34,011 nt of DNA from a virus, in IMG/VR virus record IMGVR_UViG_3300030101_002014, positions 1 to 34,011 of that record; one strand, 5' to 3'. Below, piece by piece: positions 6,343 to 13,449 of this stretch. A program made the translations under genes and the position numbers. The notes beneath the pieces are model-generated. The model saw only the letters and a list, made by a program, of their open reading frames with translations. It had not been told where the DNA came from and did no database searches. Every line of letters begins with the position of its first letter. The first letter of the stretch is position 1.

Positions 6343-6773
6343 ATTTGTTAATTCCTTGTTTGTTATCATCTCTGATAATTTAACTATAACCACAGTTAGA
6401 TGTTAGTTTTTTTTACATATCTAGTAAAATATTTTTATTATCTTTTGGGGTTTTATACCTAGGCAACACCACGCCCCAACTTTTAAAACGACAATTTCAA
6501 GCGTTGGTTGATTTTTACCCCCAAAGGCGTATATTTATATTAATGTAAAGTCTATTAGTGATCCTCGCAGAAATGCGATTAACGACTAGCGTATAAATAG
6601 TAATAATTTAATACTCATATACTAAGAATCAAGAAAATAAAAAATTCCCGTAAACGACTAATAATAAGAGAGATGTGCAATGTATATCAAGTAACACTTT
6701 AACCTGAAAAAAACTAGACAACAAATCCTAAATTTTGGTGGTTTTTTATAAATATTTTCCCCTAAATTACTCT
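6343..6773. promoter_or_regulatory. Divergent control region with GC-rich island and small repeats
   Basis: This region separates the minus-strand early genes from the plus-strand genes, so it should hold divergent promoters. Visible elements: TTGGGG at 6445-6450 and CCCCAA at 6474-6479 enclosing a CCTAGG palindrome; a GC-rich stretch to about 6530 in otherwise AT-rich DNA; a short hairpin TCGCA-GAAA-TGCGA at 6565-6578; and the octamer AACGACTA at 6581-6588 repeated at 6653-6660. A possible plus-strand promoter is TTGATT (6508) followed after 17-18 bases by ATATTT/TATTTA (6531), but it is weak. No gene seen before ATG 6774. Confidence 0.4.
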
Positions 6774-6977
6774 ATGCCTAAATATGATTATATATGTCTT
6801 GAAACAAATAATGTTTTCGAGGTGGAGCAAAAGATGACAGATGATCCTCTCGAAAGATGTATTTGTTGTAAAGAAAGATTTCTTGTAAAAAGAATACCTT
6901 CTGTGCCATTATTAGTCGTTAATACTCCAGCATCGATGACAGATCGTAAATTATATAAAGAATTGGATATAGATTAA
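6774..6977 (+). CDS. FmdB-like zinc-ribbon protein with altered first cysteine pair
   Basis: Starting at ATG 6774 the 67-residue protein begins MPKYDYICLETNNVFEVEQK and continues MTDDPLERCICCKERFLVKR. This matches the FmdB family pattern MPxYDYxCxxCxxxFEVxQxMxDxPLxxCPxCG. The first pair is reduced to a single Cys (C-L-E-T), while the second is C-I-C-C, so zinc may be bound differently. An upstream GTG at 6735 is open but lies before the family start. Its stop TAA overlaps the ATG of the next gene. Function of phage FmdB-like proteins is unknown. Confidence 0.65.
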   Translation: MPKYDYICLETNNVFEVEQKMTDDPLERCICCKERFLVKRIPSVPLLVVNTPASMTDRKLYKELDID

Positions 6978-7132
6978 TGTTTGATTACTGTTCGCTAATA
7001 AAAGCTTATTGTTCGTTTGCAGCGAAAGAAAAAGAACTTACATATTGTGGTTTAGCTACTGGTAAAAAAGTAGAAACAAGAGTAGATTATTTAAAAAATT
7101 GTCCAAAAGACAAATTAAAAAAGAGGAGATAG
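6977..7132 (+). CDS. Small Cys/Lys-rich protein (51 residues)
   Basis: The frame MFDYCSLIKAYCSFAAKEKE onward starts in a TAATG overlap with the FmdB-like gene and ends KLKKRR. Four cysteines (in DYCS, AYCS, TYCG and KNCP) are spaced widely and could form a zinc site or a disulphide pair. The C-terminus is strongly basic. It is followed by GAGGAGATAG just before the next ATG. I recognise no family; operon position and coupling are the support. Confidence 0.55.
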   Translation: MFDYCSLIKAYCSFAAKEKELTYCGLATGKKVETRVDYLKNCPKDKLKKRR

Positions 7133-7134
7133 TT

Positions 7135-7206
7135 ATGCCTTATCATTATGGAAAAATGAAAAAGAAAAAAAAGAAAAAAAAGATGAAGAGAGGTAAAAAG
7201 AAATAA
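7135..7206 (+). CDS. 23-residue poly-lysine mini-protein
   Basis: The frame reads MPYHYGKMKKKKKKKKMKRG plus KKK. It stands behind AAGAGGAGATAGTT, an excellent ribosome site, and its TAA overlaps the ATG of the next gene. About two thirds of the residues are Lys or Arg. Such peptides would bind DNA or RNA by charge alone; a DNA-condensing or virion-internal role is possible. Similar Lys-rich peptides headed by a Tyr/His/Gly cluster recur in aquatic phages as far as I recall, without assigned function. Confidence 0.5.
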   Translation: MPYHYGKMKKKKKKKKMKRGKKK

Positions 7207-7385
7207 TGGCTAAAAATTTAAAAGGTGTTAGTCTGAAAGGATTAACCAAAGTACAGAAAAGACAGATGAGCAGACATAAGGTTCATCATACAAAAGCACA
7301 TTTACGATCAATGGCAGCAGCTATGAGAAAGGGCAAAACCTTTAAACAAGCTCATACTGCAGCAATGCGTAAGGTTGGTAAATGA
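7206..7385 (+). CDS. Basic 59-residue protein
   Basis: The frame MAKNLKGVSLKGLTKVQKRQ onward starts in a TAATG overlap and ends AMRKVGK. It contains HHTKAHLRSMAAAMRKGKTF, then KQAHTAAMRKVG, which looks like two related amphipathic helices (AAAMRKGKTF and HTAAMRKVGK share spacing). It is strongly cationic with several His and Met. No known domain; a nucleic-acid-binding helix is likely. Tight coupling to neighbours supports expression. Confidence 0.55.
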   Translation: MAKNLKGVSLKGLTKVQKRQMSRHKVHHTKAHLRSMAAAMRKGKTFKQAHTAAMRKVGK

Positions 7386-7510
7386 ATGTTACCGTATCAT
7401 CTGCTAGAAACTTTATACCGAAGCGTCTTTATGGAATGCGTAAAAAAAGTATAAAGTCTAAATTAAAAGGCAGTCCATTTAAAAAAAAATTTAAATACTT
7501 AAAGGGGTAA
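7382..7510 (+). CDS. Basic 42-residue protein
   Basis: The frame MNVTVSSARNFIPKRLYGMR plus a Lys-rich tail (KSKLKGSPFKKKFKYLKG) starts in an ATGA overlap with the preceding gene. More than a third of the residues are Lys or Arg. AAGGGG stands before the next gene. The protein belongs to the run of tiny basic proteins here; its role is unknown. Confidence 0.5.
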   Translation: MNVTVSSARNFIPKRLYGMRKKSIKSKLKGSPFKKKFKYLKG

Positions 7511-7513
7511 GTT

Positions 7514-7729
7514 ATGTGGGAATTATTTAAAGATAAAAACGAGTACAATGAAAAAAATATTATAGGTTTTCTATCCTTTGCTTTGATGTGTGTATTTGGC
7601 ATAGTTGATTTAGCAATGGGTATTATTGGAATAGAATTAATGGTAAACGATTACATATATAACTCATTTGTCTGGGTAACGCTTGGATCATTTGGAATTG
7701 CAGGAGCAGAAAAAGTCTATAAAAAATGA
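7514..7729 (+). CDS. Small two-helix membrane protein, possible second holin
   Basis: This 71-residue protein has a charged N-terminus (WELFKDKNEYNEKN). One long hydrophobic stretch follows (IIGFLSFALMCVFGIVDLAM, running into GIIGIELMV), then a second one (YIYNSFVWVTLGSFGIAGAE), and the tail is KVYKK. Size, two membrane segments and a basic tail resemble small holins, and the end GSFGIAGAEKV is like the end of the main holin (LGLGGMRSFEKV at 20874-21245). It is far from the endolysin, so the role could be different. The ribosome site is AAGGGGTAAGTT. Confidence 0.5.
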   Translation: MWELFKDKNEYNEKNIIGFLSFALMCVFGIVDLAMGIIGIELMVNDYIYNSFVWVTLGSFGIAGAEKVYKK

Positions 7730-7869
7730 GGCGATCATTATTTAAAGAACGCACTAGAAAGTCAAATGGTGCAAAAAAAACTCGGCAAGGTATGAGCCAT
7801 AATACAAAGTTTGGAAATAAACAATCTAAGAAATACTATAAGAAAAAATACATTGGTCAAGGTAAGTGA
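7726..7869 (+). CDS. Basic 47-residue protein
   Basis: The frame MRRSLFKERTRKSNGAKKTR onward starts in an ATGA overlap with the membrane protein and ends KKYYKKKYIGQGK. Its own stop overlaps the GTG start of the small terminase gene (GTGA). Nearly half of the residues are Lys or Arg, with Tyr and Gly, a composition suited to nonspecific nucleic-acid binding. No family recognised. Its position directly before the small terminase suggests a packaging or virion link, which is inference only. Confidence 0.5.
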   Translation: MRRSLFKERTRKSNGAKKTRQGMSHNTKFGNKQSKKYYKKKYIGQGK

Positions 7870-8534
7870 GTAATTTAGAATTAAAAAAAGCCAATCAAAT
7901 GGCTGCTATTGATTTATTGATCCACAATCCAGAATTAACAAAGAAAGAATTAGCCGAACACCTTAAGCTAGGAGAATCTACAATACATAGCTGGTTTGCA
8001 GATGATAGGTTTATTGATTTATACTATAAAAAATATATGGTTTCTTTCAACTCTAAGCTGCCAATGGTATTAGATAGTATGATAAGAGAGGCAGTCGAAG
8101 GTAATGTCCAGGCAGGGCGTCTTGTATTAGAACATTCAGGAAAGCTAGTCAAAAACATCAATGTAACAGTAGATAGTCCATTCGAAAAGTTTTTAAAAGC
8201 AGAAGAGATTGATGCAAAAGATATTATCGATGCTGAAAGTGAAGAGGTTACTGAAATACTAGAAACTCTTCCAGAGAGAAATCCAGAAAATGACAAACCA
8301 AGAAAAAGAGAGATTAGTGAAAAAAAAGCAGTAGAAAGAATTAAAAAAGGTAAAAAACCATCTCAAGAAAAACTGAGAGAAGATAGAGCAAGTAGATATG
8401 CTTTATTGCAACGAGCTAAAAAGGTTGGATTGAAACCATTACCCTCACGACGTCCTACTAATAGTGAAAGAAGAAAGTGGTTAAAAAAATTAGAAGAGTT
8501 AGAATTTAAGCAACGCCAAAATCTTCAGGCATAA
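7866..8534 (+). CDS. Terminase small subunit
   Basis: This 222-residue protein starts at GTG 7866, in GTGA overlap with the gene before. Residues 10-50 hold a helix-turn-helix (MAAIDLLIHNPELTKKELAE, then HLKLGESTIHSWF) of the phBC6A51/insertion-element type found in small terminases. It is followed by MVLDSMIREAVEGNVQAGRL and VLEHSGKLVK, the conserved helix pair of this family. The C-terminal half is very charged and basic (KPRKREISEKKAVERIKKGK), probably a DNA or large-subunit contact. The protein would recognise the packaging site and hand DNA to the large subunit. The large subunit gene lies on the opposite strand 2 kb away, an unusual separation. The tail of this gene overlaps the convergent 72-residue gene by 29 bases. 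Confidence 0.75.
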   Translation: MSNLELKKANQMAAIDLLIHNPELTKKELAEHLKLGESTIHSWFADDRFIDLYYKKYMVSFNSKLPMVLDSMIREAVEGNVQAGRLVLEHSGKLVKNINVTVDSPFEKFLKAEEIDAKDIIDAESEEVTEILETLPERNPENDKPRKREISEKKAVERIKKGKKPSQEKLREDRASRYALLQRAKKVGLKPLPSRRPTNSERRKWLKKLEELEFKQRQNLQA

Positions 8535-8724
8535 TATCATATTTTTCATATAATTCTGACATTTCCATTGAGATATAAGCTATATTGCTTTTGTCTATTT
8601 CTTTTGTTGATGTTTTATTTGGTGCTATTTTCATACATAAAAACCCTAGTAGTTCGTTATTAGCTTCAGAGATTTCTCTTAGCTCTACAATCATTAAATA
8701 TAATTTCTGAATCAAATCTTTCAT
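8506..8724 (-). CDS. Hypothetical protein, last gene of the inverted packaging block
   Basis: This 72-residue protein starts in an ATGA overlap with the gpG-like gene. The N-terminal 35 residues form a likely coiled helix (LIQKLYLMIVELREISEANN). The rest (MEMSELYEKYDIMPEDFGVA) is acidic. The 3' end overlaps the small terminase gene tail-to-tail by 29 bases. No family recognised. Position after the gpG-like gene suggests a head-completion accessory, but nothing shows it. Confidence 0.5.
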   Translation of the reverse strand: MKDLIQKLYLMIVELREISEANNELLGFLCMKIAPNKTSTKEIDKSNIAYISMEMSELYEKYDIMPEDFGVA

Positions 8725-9293
8725 TCTACTAGTTTACGCATACTAGTTGAAAGATTCCTTATAAATTCTTTGAAAAACCCATTTATTTCAGCATCAATCT
8801 TTTTTTCCATAATTTCAAATGCTTCATCATCAGATGTAAAAAAGAATTTTCTTTGCGGCACTTTAGCAAAATCTCCCATATACCCTTTGTATGATTTATC
8901 ATCTCTTATTACTCCAGATACTTTGCTTTCCAAGTGTTGTTCGTATTTTTCAAGCTCTGTTCCAACAGCAGAAGCAAGATTTGCTTCATCTATCCCATAA
9001 TTGATACTTCTTTCTAGTTCTCCAGTATCTGTCATAATTTTATTATTTTTTATTTTAGATTCGTTGTGATCGTGCTTTATAGCTAAATATTTATAGGTAG
9101 ATGGTGCATATTTTTTACCAGTAATATCTCTTTCCGTTTTAAATGTTTCTTTAACTTTTTTTTTAGCAAAGATTGCTAAACCCTCAAGTGATGAAAGAAG
9201 ATTTGTATTGAATGCTTCTCCAGTAACCTTGTTAAAATTGAAATTAACTCTAACTTGCTGGAACAGTTTCATCTTGTTGTATCTCTGTTTCAT
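8721..9293 (-). CDS. Phage virion morphogenesis protein, gpG/gp10-like
   Basis: This protein has up to 190 residues; starts at 9293 or 9272 (MKLFQQV) are both possible and neither has a clear ribosome site. It overlaps the portal gene. The middle carries ERDITGKKYAPSTYKYLAIK, then IMTDTGELERSINYGIDEAN, and near the end VPQRKFFFTSDDEAFEIMEK. This is the order D.G..W/YxP...(M).TG.L..SI...(V).G......Y....PxRxFxG seen in Mu gpG / tail-completion (HK97 gp10-like) proteins. Those close the head-tail joint or act in early tail attachment. Gene order portal then gpG-like supports the assignment. Confidence 0.6.
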   Translation of the reverse strand: MKQRYNKMKLFQQVRVNFNFNKVTGEAFNTNLLSSLEGLAIFAKKKVKETFKTERDITGKKYAPSTYKYLAIKHDHNESKIKNNKIMTDTGELERSINYGIDEANLASAVGTELEKYEQHLESKVSGVIRDDKSYKGYMGDFAKVPQRKFFFTSDDEAFEIMEKKIDAEINGFFKEFIRNLSTSMRKLVE

Positions 9294-10548
9294 TCACAGA
9301 TTTATTAGCTTGTATGATTTGCTGTGCTTCGCTAATACTCAAATCTTTGTTTTCTTCTGCTAATAATTGTGCCTGAGTAGTTAGGTTGTGTTTAAGTTTA
9401 TATTCATTTAACATAATCTTATCTTGCGTAGTCATAGGATATTCAACCTCAGAAAAGTCTACTTTAAATTGCGAAACTTCTGGTAATCCTAAATTATTTG
9501 CTAGTGAAAGGGCATACTCTACTTTATAAAACTCTTTTTCATATTGACGATACAATTCTTTATCATCAATAAAATCTTCGTGGCGTTCTAAATCTTTAAT
9601 CATTAATGATATACCACTAGGTACTTCCCCACCAGATTGTGCAAAAGTTACAAATAAGTGATTATTTAATGCTACAAGTTCAATCTGCCATTTTATATTT
9701 TCAATTACAGCTTCTACATTACCTTCTGGCGAAACAATATTATAGCTACTTCCTTCAGGCAGAGTAAGAATTTCGTCTGATCCTGCTCTAACATTTGAGT
9801 TGTCAGATATAAGTCCAGTTACTACTGGTTGTCCAAACATTTGGAATCTTAATCCTAGTTGCATTTCAGTCATTGTAATATTAATATGTTCATTGGCAGA
9901 TATTAAATCAGATGCACCTTCAACAAAGAAAGAATCTAATTGTTCTTCTCTGTGTGTGAATACAAAAGGCAAAACACCTAAATTGTGTTGTATTTCCTCT
10001 AGTATATCTCCGTTTTCATTAAATTTGATGTGAATTTCTTTATCCCAATAAGCATACATTAGTTCTTCTGTATCAGAAATATCAGCGTGTCCTTGCATCA
10101 TTGGATATACAATAGATTCTGGTTTGTAAGGATTATTTCCAAAGTACGGCTCAAAATAATAAATAGGACGATATTCAAACCTTTGTTCTTCTTCATCATA
10201 CATTACATAAGTAGCACAAGTTCCAAGCAAACGAGTCATTCGTTCCATTTGTTTCATTCTTGCATTCTTGACAATAGTATAATCTAAGTATCTTTCACTT
10301 ACATTTCTTTTTGCACCAATAGTATAAATCTTTGACATACGATTTACGAATTTTTTAACGATGTTAGTATTGTAATGAGGAATTTCTTGGAATGCGTCAG
10401 ATTTAAAATATCCTTCAATATATTGATCTGTAAGTGAGCCAGAATAATAATCTAAAAATTTTCTTACTTCTTGTCTACGAGCTTTTGCTTGTTCTTCTTT
10501 AAAATGTGTTAATGAATCTTGTATAATTTCTCTAGCTGTTAAAACCAT
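9250..10548 (-). CDS. Portal protein
   Basis: The start at ATG 10548 (MVLTAREIIQ) is chosen because AAAAGGA stands eight bases before it; the frame is open to 10581. The 432 residues have the size and order of SPP1-type portals. There is an N-terminal helical region with YYSGS and a conserved NTNIVKKFVNRMSKIYTIGA. A middle wing follows (RPIYYFEPYF..., LPFVFTHREEQLDSFFVEGA, SDLISANEHINITMTEM), then the long stem helices and a GGEVPSGISLMIKDLERHED segment typical of portals. The C-terminal tail is Gln/Glu-rich. Twelve copies would form the packaging channel at one head vertex. It lies directly after the large terminase, 13 bases apart, on the minus strand. Confidence 0.8.
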   Translation of the reverse strand: MVLTAREIIQDSLTHFKEEQAKARRQEVRKFLDYYSGSLTDQYIEGYFKSDAFQEIPHYNTNIVKKFVNRMSKIYTIGAKRNVSERYLDYTIVKNARMKQMERMTRLLGTCATYVMYDEEEQRFEYRPIYYFEPYFGNNPYKPESIVYPMMQGHADISDTEELMYAYWDKEIHIKFNENGDILEEIQHNLGVLPFVFTHREEQLDSFFVEGASDLISANEHINITMTEMQLGLRFQMFGQPVVTGLISDNSNVRAGSDEILTLPEGSSYNIVSPEGNVEAVIENIKWQIELVALNNHLFVTFAQSGGEVPSGISLMIKDLERHEDFIDDKELYRQYEKEFYKVEYALSLANNLGLPEVSQFKVDFSEVEYPMTTQDKIMLNEYKLKHNLTTQAQLLAEENKDLSISEAQQIIQANKSVNETEIQQDETVPAS

Positions 10549-10561
10549 TAAAGTATTCCTT

Positions 10562-11893
10562 TTATCGTGATATTCTTCCAATGAAATTACTTCTAATTGG
10601 GAATCTATTCAATATAAAATATCTAAAAGCATCGCAACCGTGTTCATAATATCCGTCCTTAATAGGATTATTAGAAATTGATTTGCCTTCCACAGCTTCT
10701 GGGAATCTATATCCTTCGAAATCCTCTGCAATTCCTACACACTTTTTATCCACTTTTATTCTTCTTAGTCCATCTGCATTTTCAAAAAATCCACGACAAT
10801 AACTTACACCAGATTGTATATCACGAGATAGTTTGTCCATTCTGTATTCTACATAAATTCCGTGTCTGCGTAAGATGTGAATATCTCCCATTCCAGATTG
10901 TCCTTGTACAAAACTACCTGCAGGATCTCCGTAATAGGTAATGACTGGATAGTTTTTCTTTTTTATCATTTCTGCTAATTTATCTGTTGGTATATTGCGT
11001 TCGTGAATTATTTCATCAATAATATTAATATGCCAATTACCATCTTGCTTAAATGTTTGAAACCATAATACTGATGGCATTCTAAAACCAAAGTCCATTG
11101 AACAATAGGTTGGTAAATTTTCTTGATATGGAACATCTCCCATATCTATTTCTCTGTCAAATGGATATACTCTTCCTTCCATTGATGTAAACTTTGCTGC
11201 AAACTCTTGGTCAAATAATTCTTTGGACATATTTCTTTTTCGTTCTTGAATAAAAGAATCTTTCTTTCCTTCTGGAAACGCATATTGATTTTCCCAACTT
11301 GGAGATTGTTGTGAATACCATTGAGGATCTGTTTGACCTAATAAAAACAAATCATATATCCAATTAAATCCTTCAGGTGTAGTGATAAAGATGGCTTTAC
11401 CCTTTCTATCTACAAGAGTGGGAGATAAATACATATCCCATATTCTTCTTGGCATTTTTGCTGCCTCATCTATAATTAATAAATCTACTCCTTCTCCGAC
11501 TAGCGAGTCTGGGTTTTCGCAAGACATACCTTCTACTGTTGTTCCCCATTTAAATTTTATATACTGTTCTTTTTCAGATGCTCTATCAATATCGTTTGCT
11601 TTACCTGCTACCATATCTTTCCATATTTCACGGAACATTAATCTTGATTTTTTGTAAGATAATCCAACAAGCCATATTTTTTTATTAGGTTGTGCTGCGT
11701 AAAATTCAGCTTCACGGAATGCTGCAGTAGTTTTACCATACCTTCTACCACAGATGTTTACGAAATAAGATGCGTCAGGTTTGTCAGGAAAATGTAATTT
11801 TCTTTGCCCTTCGTGTGGTTGATATTTCATAAAGTCAAACCACTTTTGTTTGAACTCGAACTCTTTATTTTTCTTTGACATTCTAATTGTCAT
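10562..11893 (-). CDS. Terminase large subunit
   Basis: This 443-residue packaging motor has all main motifs. Walker A is CGRRYGKTT (G49-T56), Walker B LLIIDE (138-143) and the coupling motif ITTPEG (170-175). The RNase-H-like nuclease carries its acidic residues in SMDFG (D267), YYGDPAG (D323) and HGCDAFRY (D421). Length is normal for the family. It hydrolyses ATP to drive DNA into the head and cuts the concatemer. ATG 11893 has no clear ribosome site; ATG 11881 (MSKKNKEF) is an alternative. It is transcribed away from the scaffold and capsid genes from a 55-base divergent gap, and away from the small subunit's strand. Confidence 0.92.
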   Translation of the reverse strand: MTIRMSKKNKEFEFKQKWFDFMKYQPHEGQRKLHFPDKPDASYFVNICGRRYGKTTAAFREAEFYAAQPNKKIWLVGLSYKKSRLMFREIWKDMVAGKANDIDRASEKEQYIKFKWGTTVEGMSCENPDSLVGEGVDLLIIDEAAKMPRRIWDMYLSPTLVDRKGKAIFITTPEGFNWIYDLFLLGQTDPQWYSQQSPSWENQYAFPEGKKDSFIQERKRNMSKELFDQEFAAKFTSMEGRVYPFDREIDMGDVPYQENLPTYCSMDFGFRMPSVLWFQTFKQDGNWHINIIDEIIHERNIPTDKLAEMIKKKNYPVITYYGDPAGSFVQGQSGMGDIHILRRHGIYVEYRMDKLSRDIQSGVSYCRGFFENADGLRRIKVDKKCVGIAEDFEGYRFPEAVEGKSISNNPIKDGYYEHGCDAFRYFILNRFPIRSNFIGRISR

Positions 11894-11925
11894 TAATTTA
11901 AATCATAATTAACTTAATACCATAA

Positions 11926-11931
11926 TATAAT
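11926..11931 (+). promoter_or_regulatory. -10-like TATAAT ahead of scaffold/capsid genes
   Basis: A perfect TATAAT lies in the 55-base gap between the divergent large-terminase and scaffold genes. It would start transcription about 11 bases before the scaffold ATG, just upstream of AAGGAG. No good -35 hexamer is found 16-18 bases upstream, so if used it may need an activator. Confidence 0.35.
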
Positions 11932-11948
11932 CCACTTAAGGAGTAAAA

Positions 11949-12500
11949 ATGTCTGAAGAAACACAGAATACAGCCGTTGAGGAAGCTGTAAAAGAACCTC
12001 AAGTCAGTCAAGACGAAAAAAAGACACAAGAAGCTGTTCCATATTATCGTTTTCAGGAGCTAGTGAAAGAACGAAATGAATTGAAAAGCAAAGTAGATCA
12101 GATAGCAACTGCACAGGAAGAACAGCGTAAAAAGACTTTAGAAGAGCAAGGCGAATACAAAGCTCTCTTAGTTGAAGAACAAAATAAGAATAAAGATTTA
12201 CAAACCAAGTTTGATGAGGTTAATGAATCTTTTTCTAATTATGTAAATCAAGAAAGAGAATCACTTCTAAGTAAAATTCCTGAAACGAAAAGAGAAAAAT
12301 TTGAGAAGGTAGATGATTTATCTCTTTTGCGTGACATAGCATCAGAATTTGATTCAAAGTCTGGTGTAAATGTAGGACAAGTTGAGAATAAAGTATCTGT
12401 ACAGAAGTTTAAGGGTAATCCTTTTTCTGATATGGGAGATGCTAAACAGCGAAGAGGATCGCATAAAGACTTGATAAGTCATTACCTTAAGAAAAAATAA
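11949..12500 (+). CDS. Capsid scaffolding protein
   Basis: This 183-residue, Glu/Lys/Gln-rich protein is predicted mostly coiled coil. It has VPYYRFQELVKERNELKSKV at about 30-50, then a long helix with AQEEQRKKTLEEQGEYKALL, and a basic C-terminal end (AKQRRGSHKDLISHYLKKK). The YxRFxxLxxERNxL segment and the basic capsid-binding tail are standard for scaffolds. It stands immediately upstream of the major capsid gene, with AAGGAG before its ATG. It would template procapsid assembly and leave before maturation. Confidence 0.75.
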   Translation: MSEETQNTAVEEAVKEPQVSQDEKKTQEAVPYYRFQELVKERNELKSKVDQIATAQEEQRKKTLEEQGEYKALLVEEQNKNKDLQTKFDEVNESFSNYVNQERESLLSKIPETKREKFEKVDDLSLLRDIASEFDSKSGVNVGQVENKVSVQKFKGNPFSDMGDAKQRRGSHKDLISHYLKKK

Positions 12501-12530
12501 ACATTTTAAATCTTAAGGAGAGTAAATAAA

Positions 12531-13403
12531 ATGGCTGACGGAAATGTAACAAAGACAACAGCTGCCAATTTTATACCAGAGATGTGGAGAGATGCAATTC
12601 TTGATTATGCTGAAAGAAAATTTCAGTTAAGAAATCAAGTATTAGACTTTTCATCTATGTTATCAAGTGGTGGCGACATACTTAATATTCCAAAGGTTAC
12701 TGAAGAAACTGCTGCTGCAAAATCAGCAAATACTGCAGTAACATATACTAACAATACTGACGGAGTTATCCAACTCGCAGTCGATCAACATCACTACGAA
12801 GCTAAAAGAATCGAGGACATCGTAAGAGTTCAAGAATCTGCTGATCTATTTAATGCTTATGCACAGTCAATGGGTTATGCTTTAGCTAAGAAAGTAGAAA
12901 ATTACCTTGCAGTAGATATTTTACAATCTGCTACTGGTAACGATGTGTCACTTTCAACTGACAACACTTTCACAACTGCTTTAATTAGATCTGGTTTACA
13001 AAAACTACTTGATGCAGGACACGATTACACAGACGGAGAACATTATTTCTATTGTTCACCAGCTGCGTATATGTCACTATTATCTTTAGGCGACTTCACA
13101 GAAGCACAAAAAAGAGGAGATGCAGAAAATCCTCTTGCTTCAGGAAGAATTGTTAATGCTTATGGATTAGAAGTGTATCCAAGCACAGACTGGGACGATG
13201 ACGGTGGTTCAGGAGATGAAACTGCAACAATCTTCAACAGAAACTCTGTGTATTTTGCACAGCAGTTAGCTCCAAGAGTTCAAAGTTCTTATGACATTGA
13301 CCACTTGGCAACTTCTGTTGTAGCTGATGTTTTATTTGGAGCTGCTTTATCACACGCTGCAAATTCAACAGCAATGGGTATTGTTAATTTCAACAATGCG
13401 TAA
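12531..13403 (+). CDS. Major capsid protein, HK97-type fold
   Basis: This 290-residue protein sits directly after the scaffold with AAGGAGAGTAAATAAA before the ATG. It starts with FIPEMWRDAILDYAERKFQL, has an early loop (GDILNIPKV), then helices with YAQSMGYALAKKVENYLAVD. It continues with ITALIRSGLQKL-like and YFYCSPAAYMSLLSLGDF segments and a C-terminal AVVADVLFGAALSHA-like strand. This is the usual order for P22/T7-like short HK97-fold capsid proteins without a fused protease. No head protease gene is visible, in line with a separate scaffold. The DDDGGSGDE stretch (about residues 222-230) may be a surface loop. Confidence 0.8.
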   Translation: MADGNVTKTTAANFIPEMWRDAILDYAERKFQLRNQVLDFSSMLSSGGDILNIPKVTEETAAAKSANTAVTYTNNTDGVIQLAVDQHHYEAKRIEDIVRVQESADLFNAYAQSMGYALAKKVENYLAVDILQSATGNDVSLSTDNTFTTALIRSGLQKLLDAGHDYTDGEHYFYCSPAAYMSLLSLGDFTEAQKRGDAENPLASGRIVNAYGLEVYPSTDWDDDGGSGDETATIFNRNSVYFAQQLAPRVQSSYDIDHLATSVVADVLFGAALSHAANSTAMGIVNFNNA

Positions 13404-13412
13404 TAGTTAATT

Positions 13413-13433
13413 AGGGGAGCTTTATGCTCCCCT
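13413..13433 (+). terminator. Intercistronic hairpin after the capsid gene
   Basis: AGGGGAGC (13413-13420), TTTAT, GCTCCCCT (13426-13433) form a perfect 8-bp stem, extended outward by AGTTAA/TTAACT around a small bulge. No T-run follows, so rather than a full terminator it may protect the capsid mRNA or reduce read-through into the fibre genes. Confidence 0.55.
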
Positions 13434-13449
13434 TAACTAGGAGATTAAT

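Noticed and set aside
6553-6590. Hairpin TCGCA-GAAA-TGCGA with flanking TAGT/ACTA considered as a tRNA fragment or attachment site
   Set aside because: There is no cloverleaf, no CCA end and no conserved T-loop; no integrase is present in the window.
6735-6773. Upstream GTG start for the FmdB-like protein
   Set aside because: The family begins with MPxYDY, which is exactly at ATG 6774; the extra residues are Phe/Tyr-rich and unsupported.
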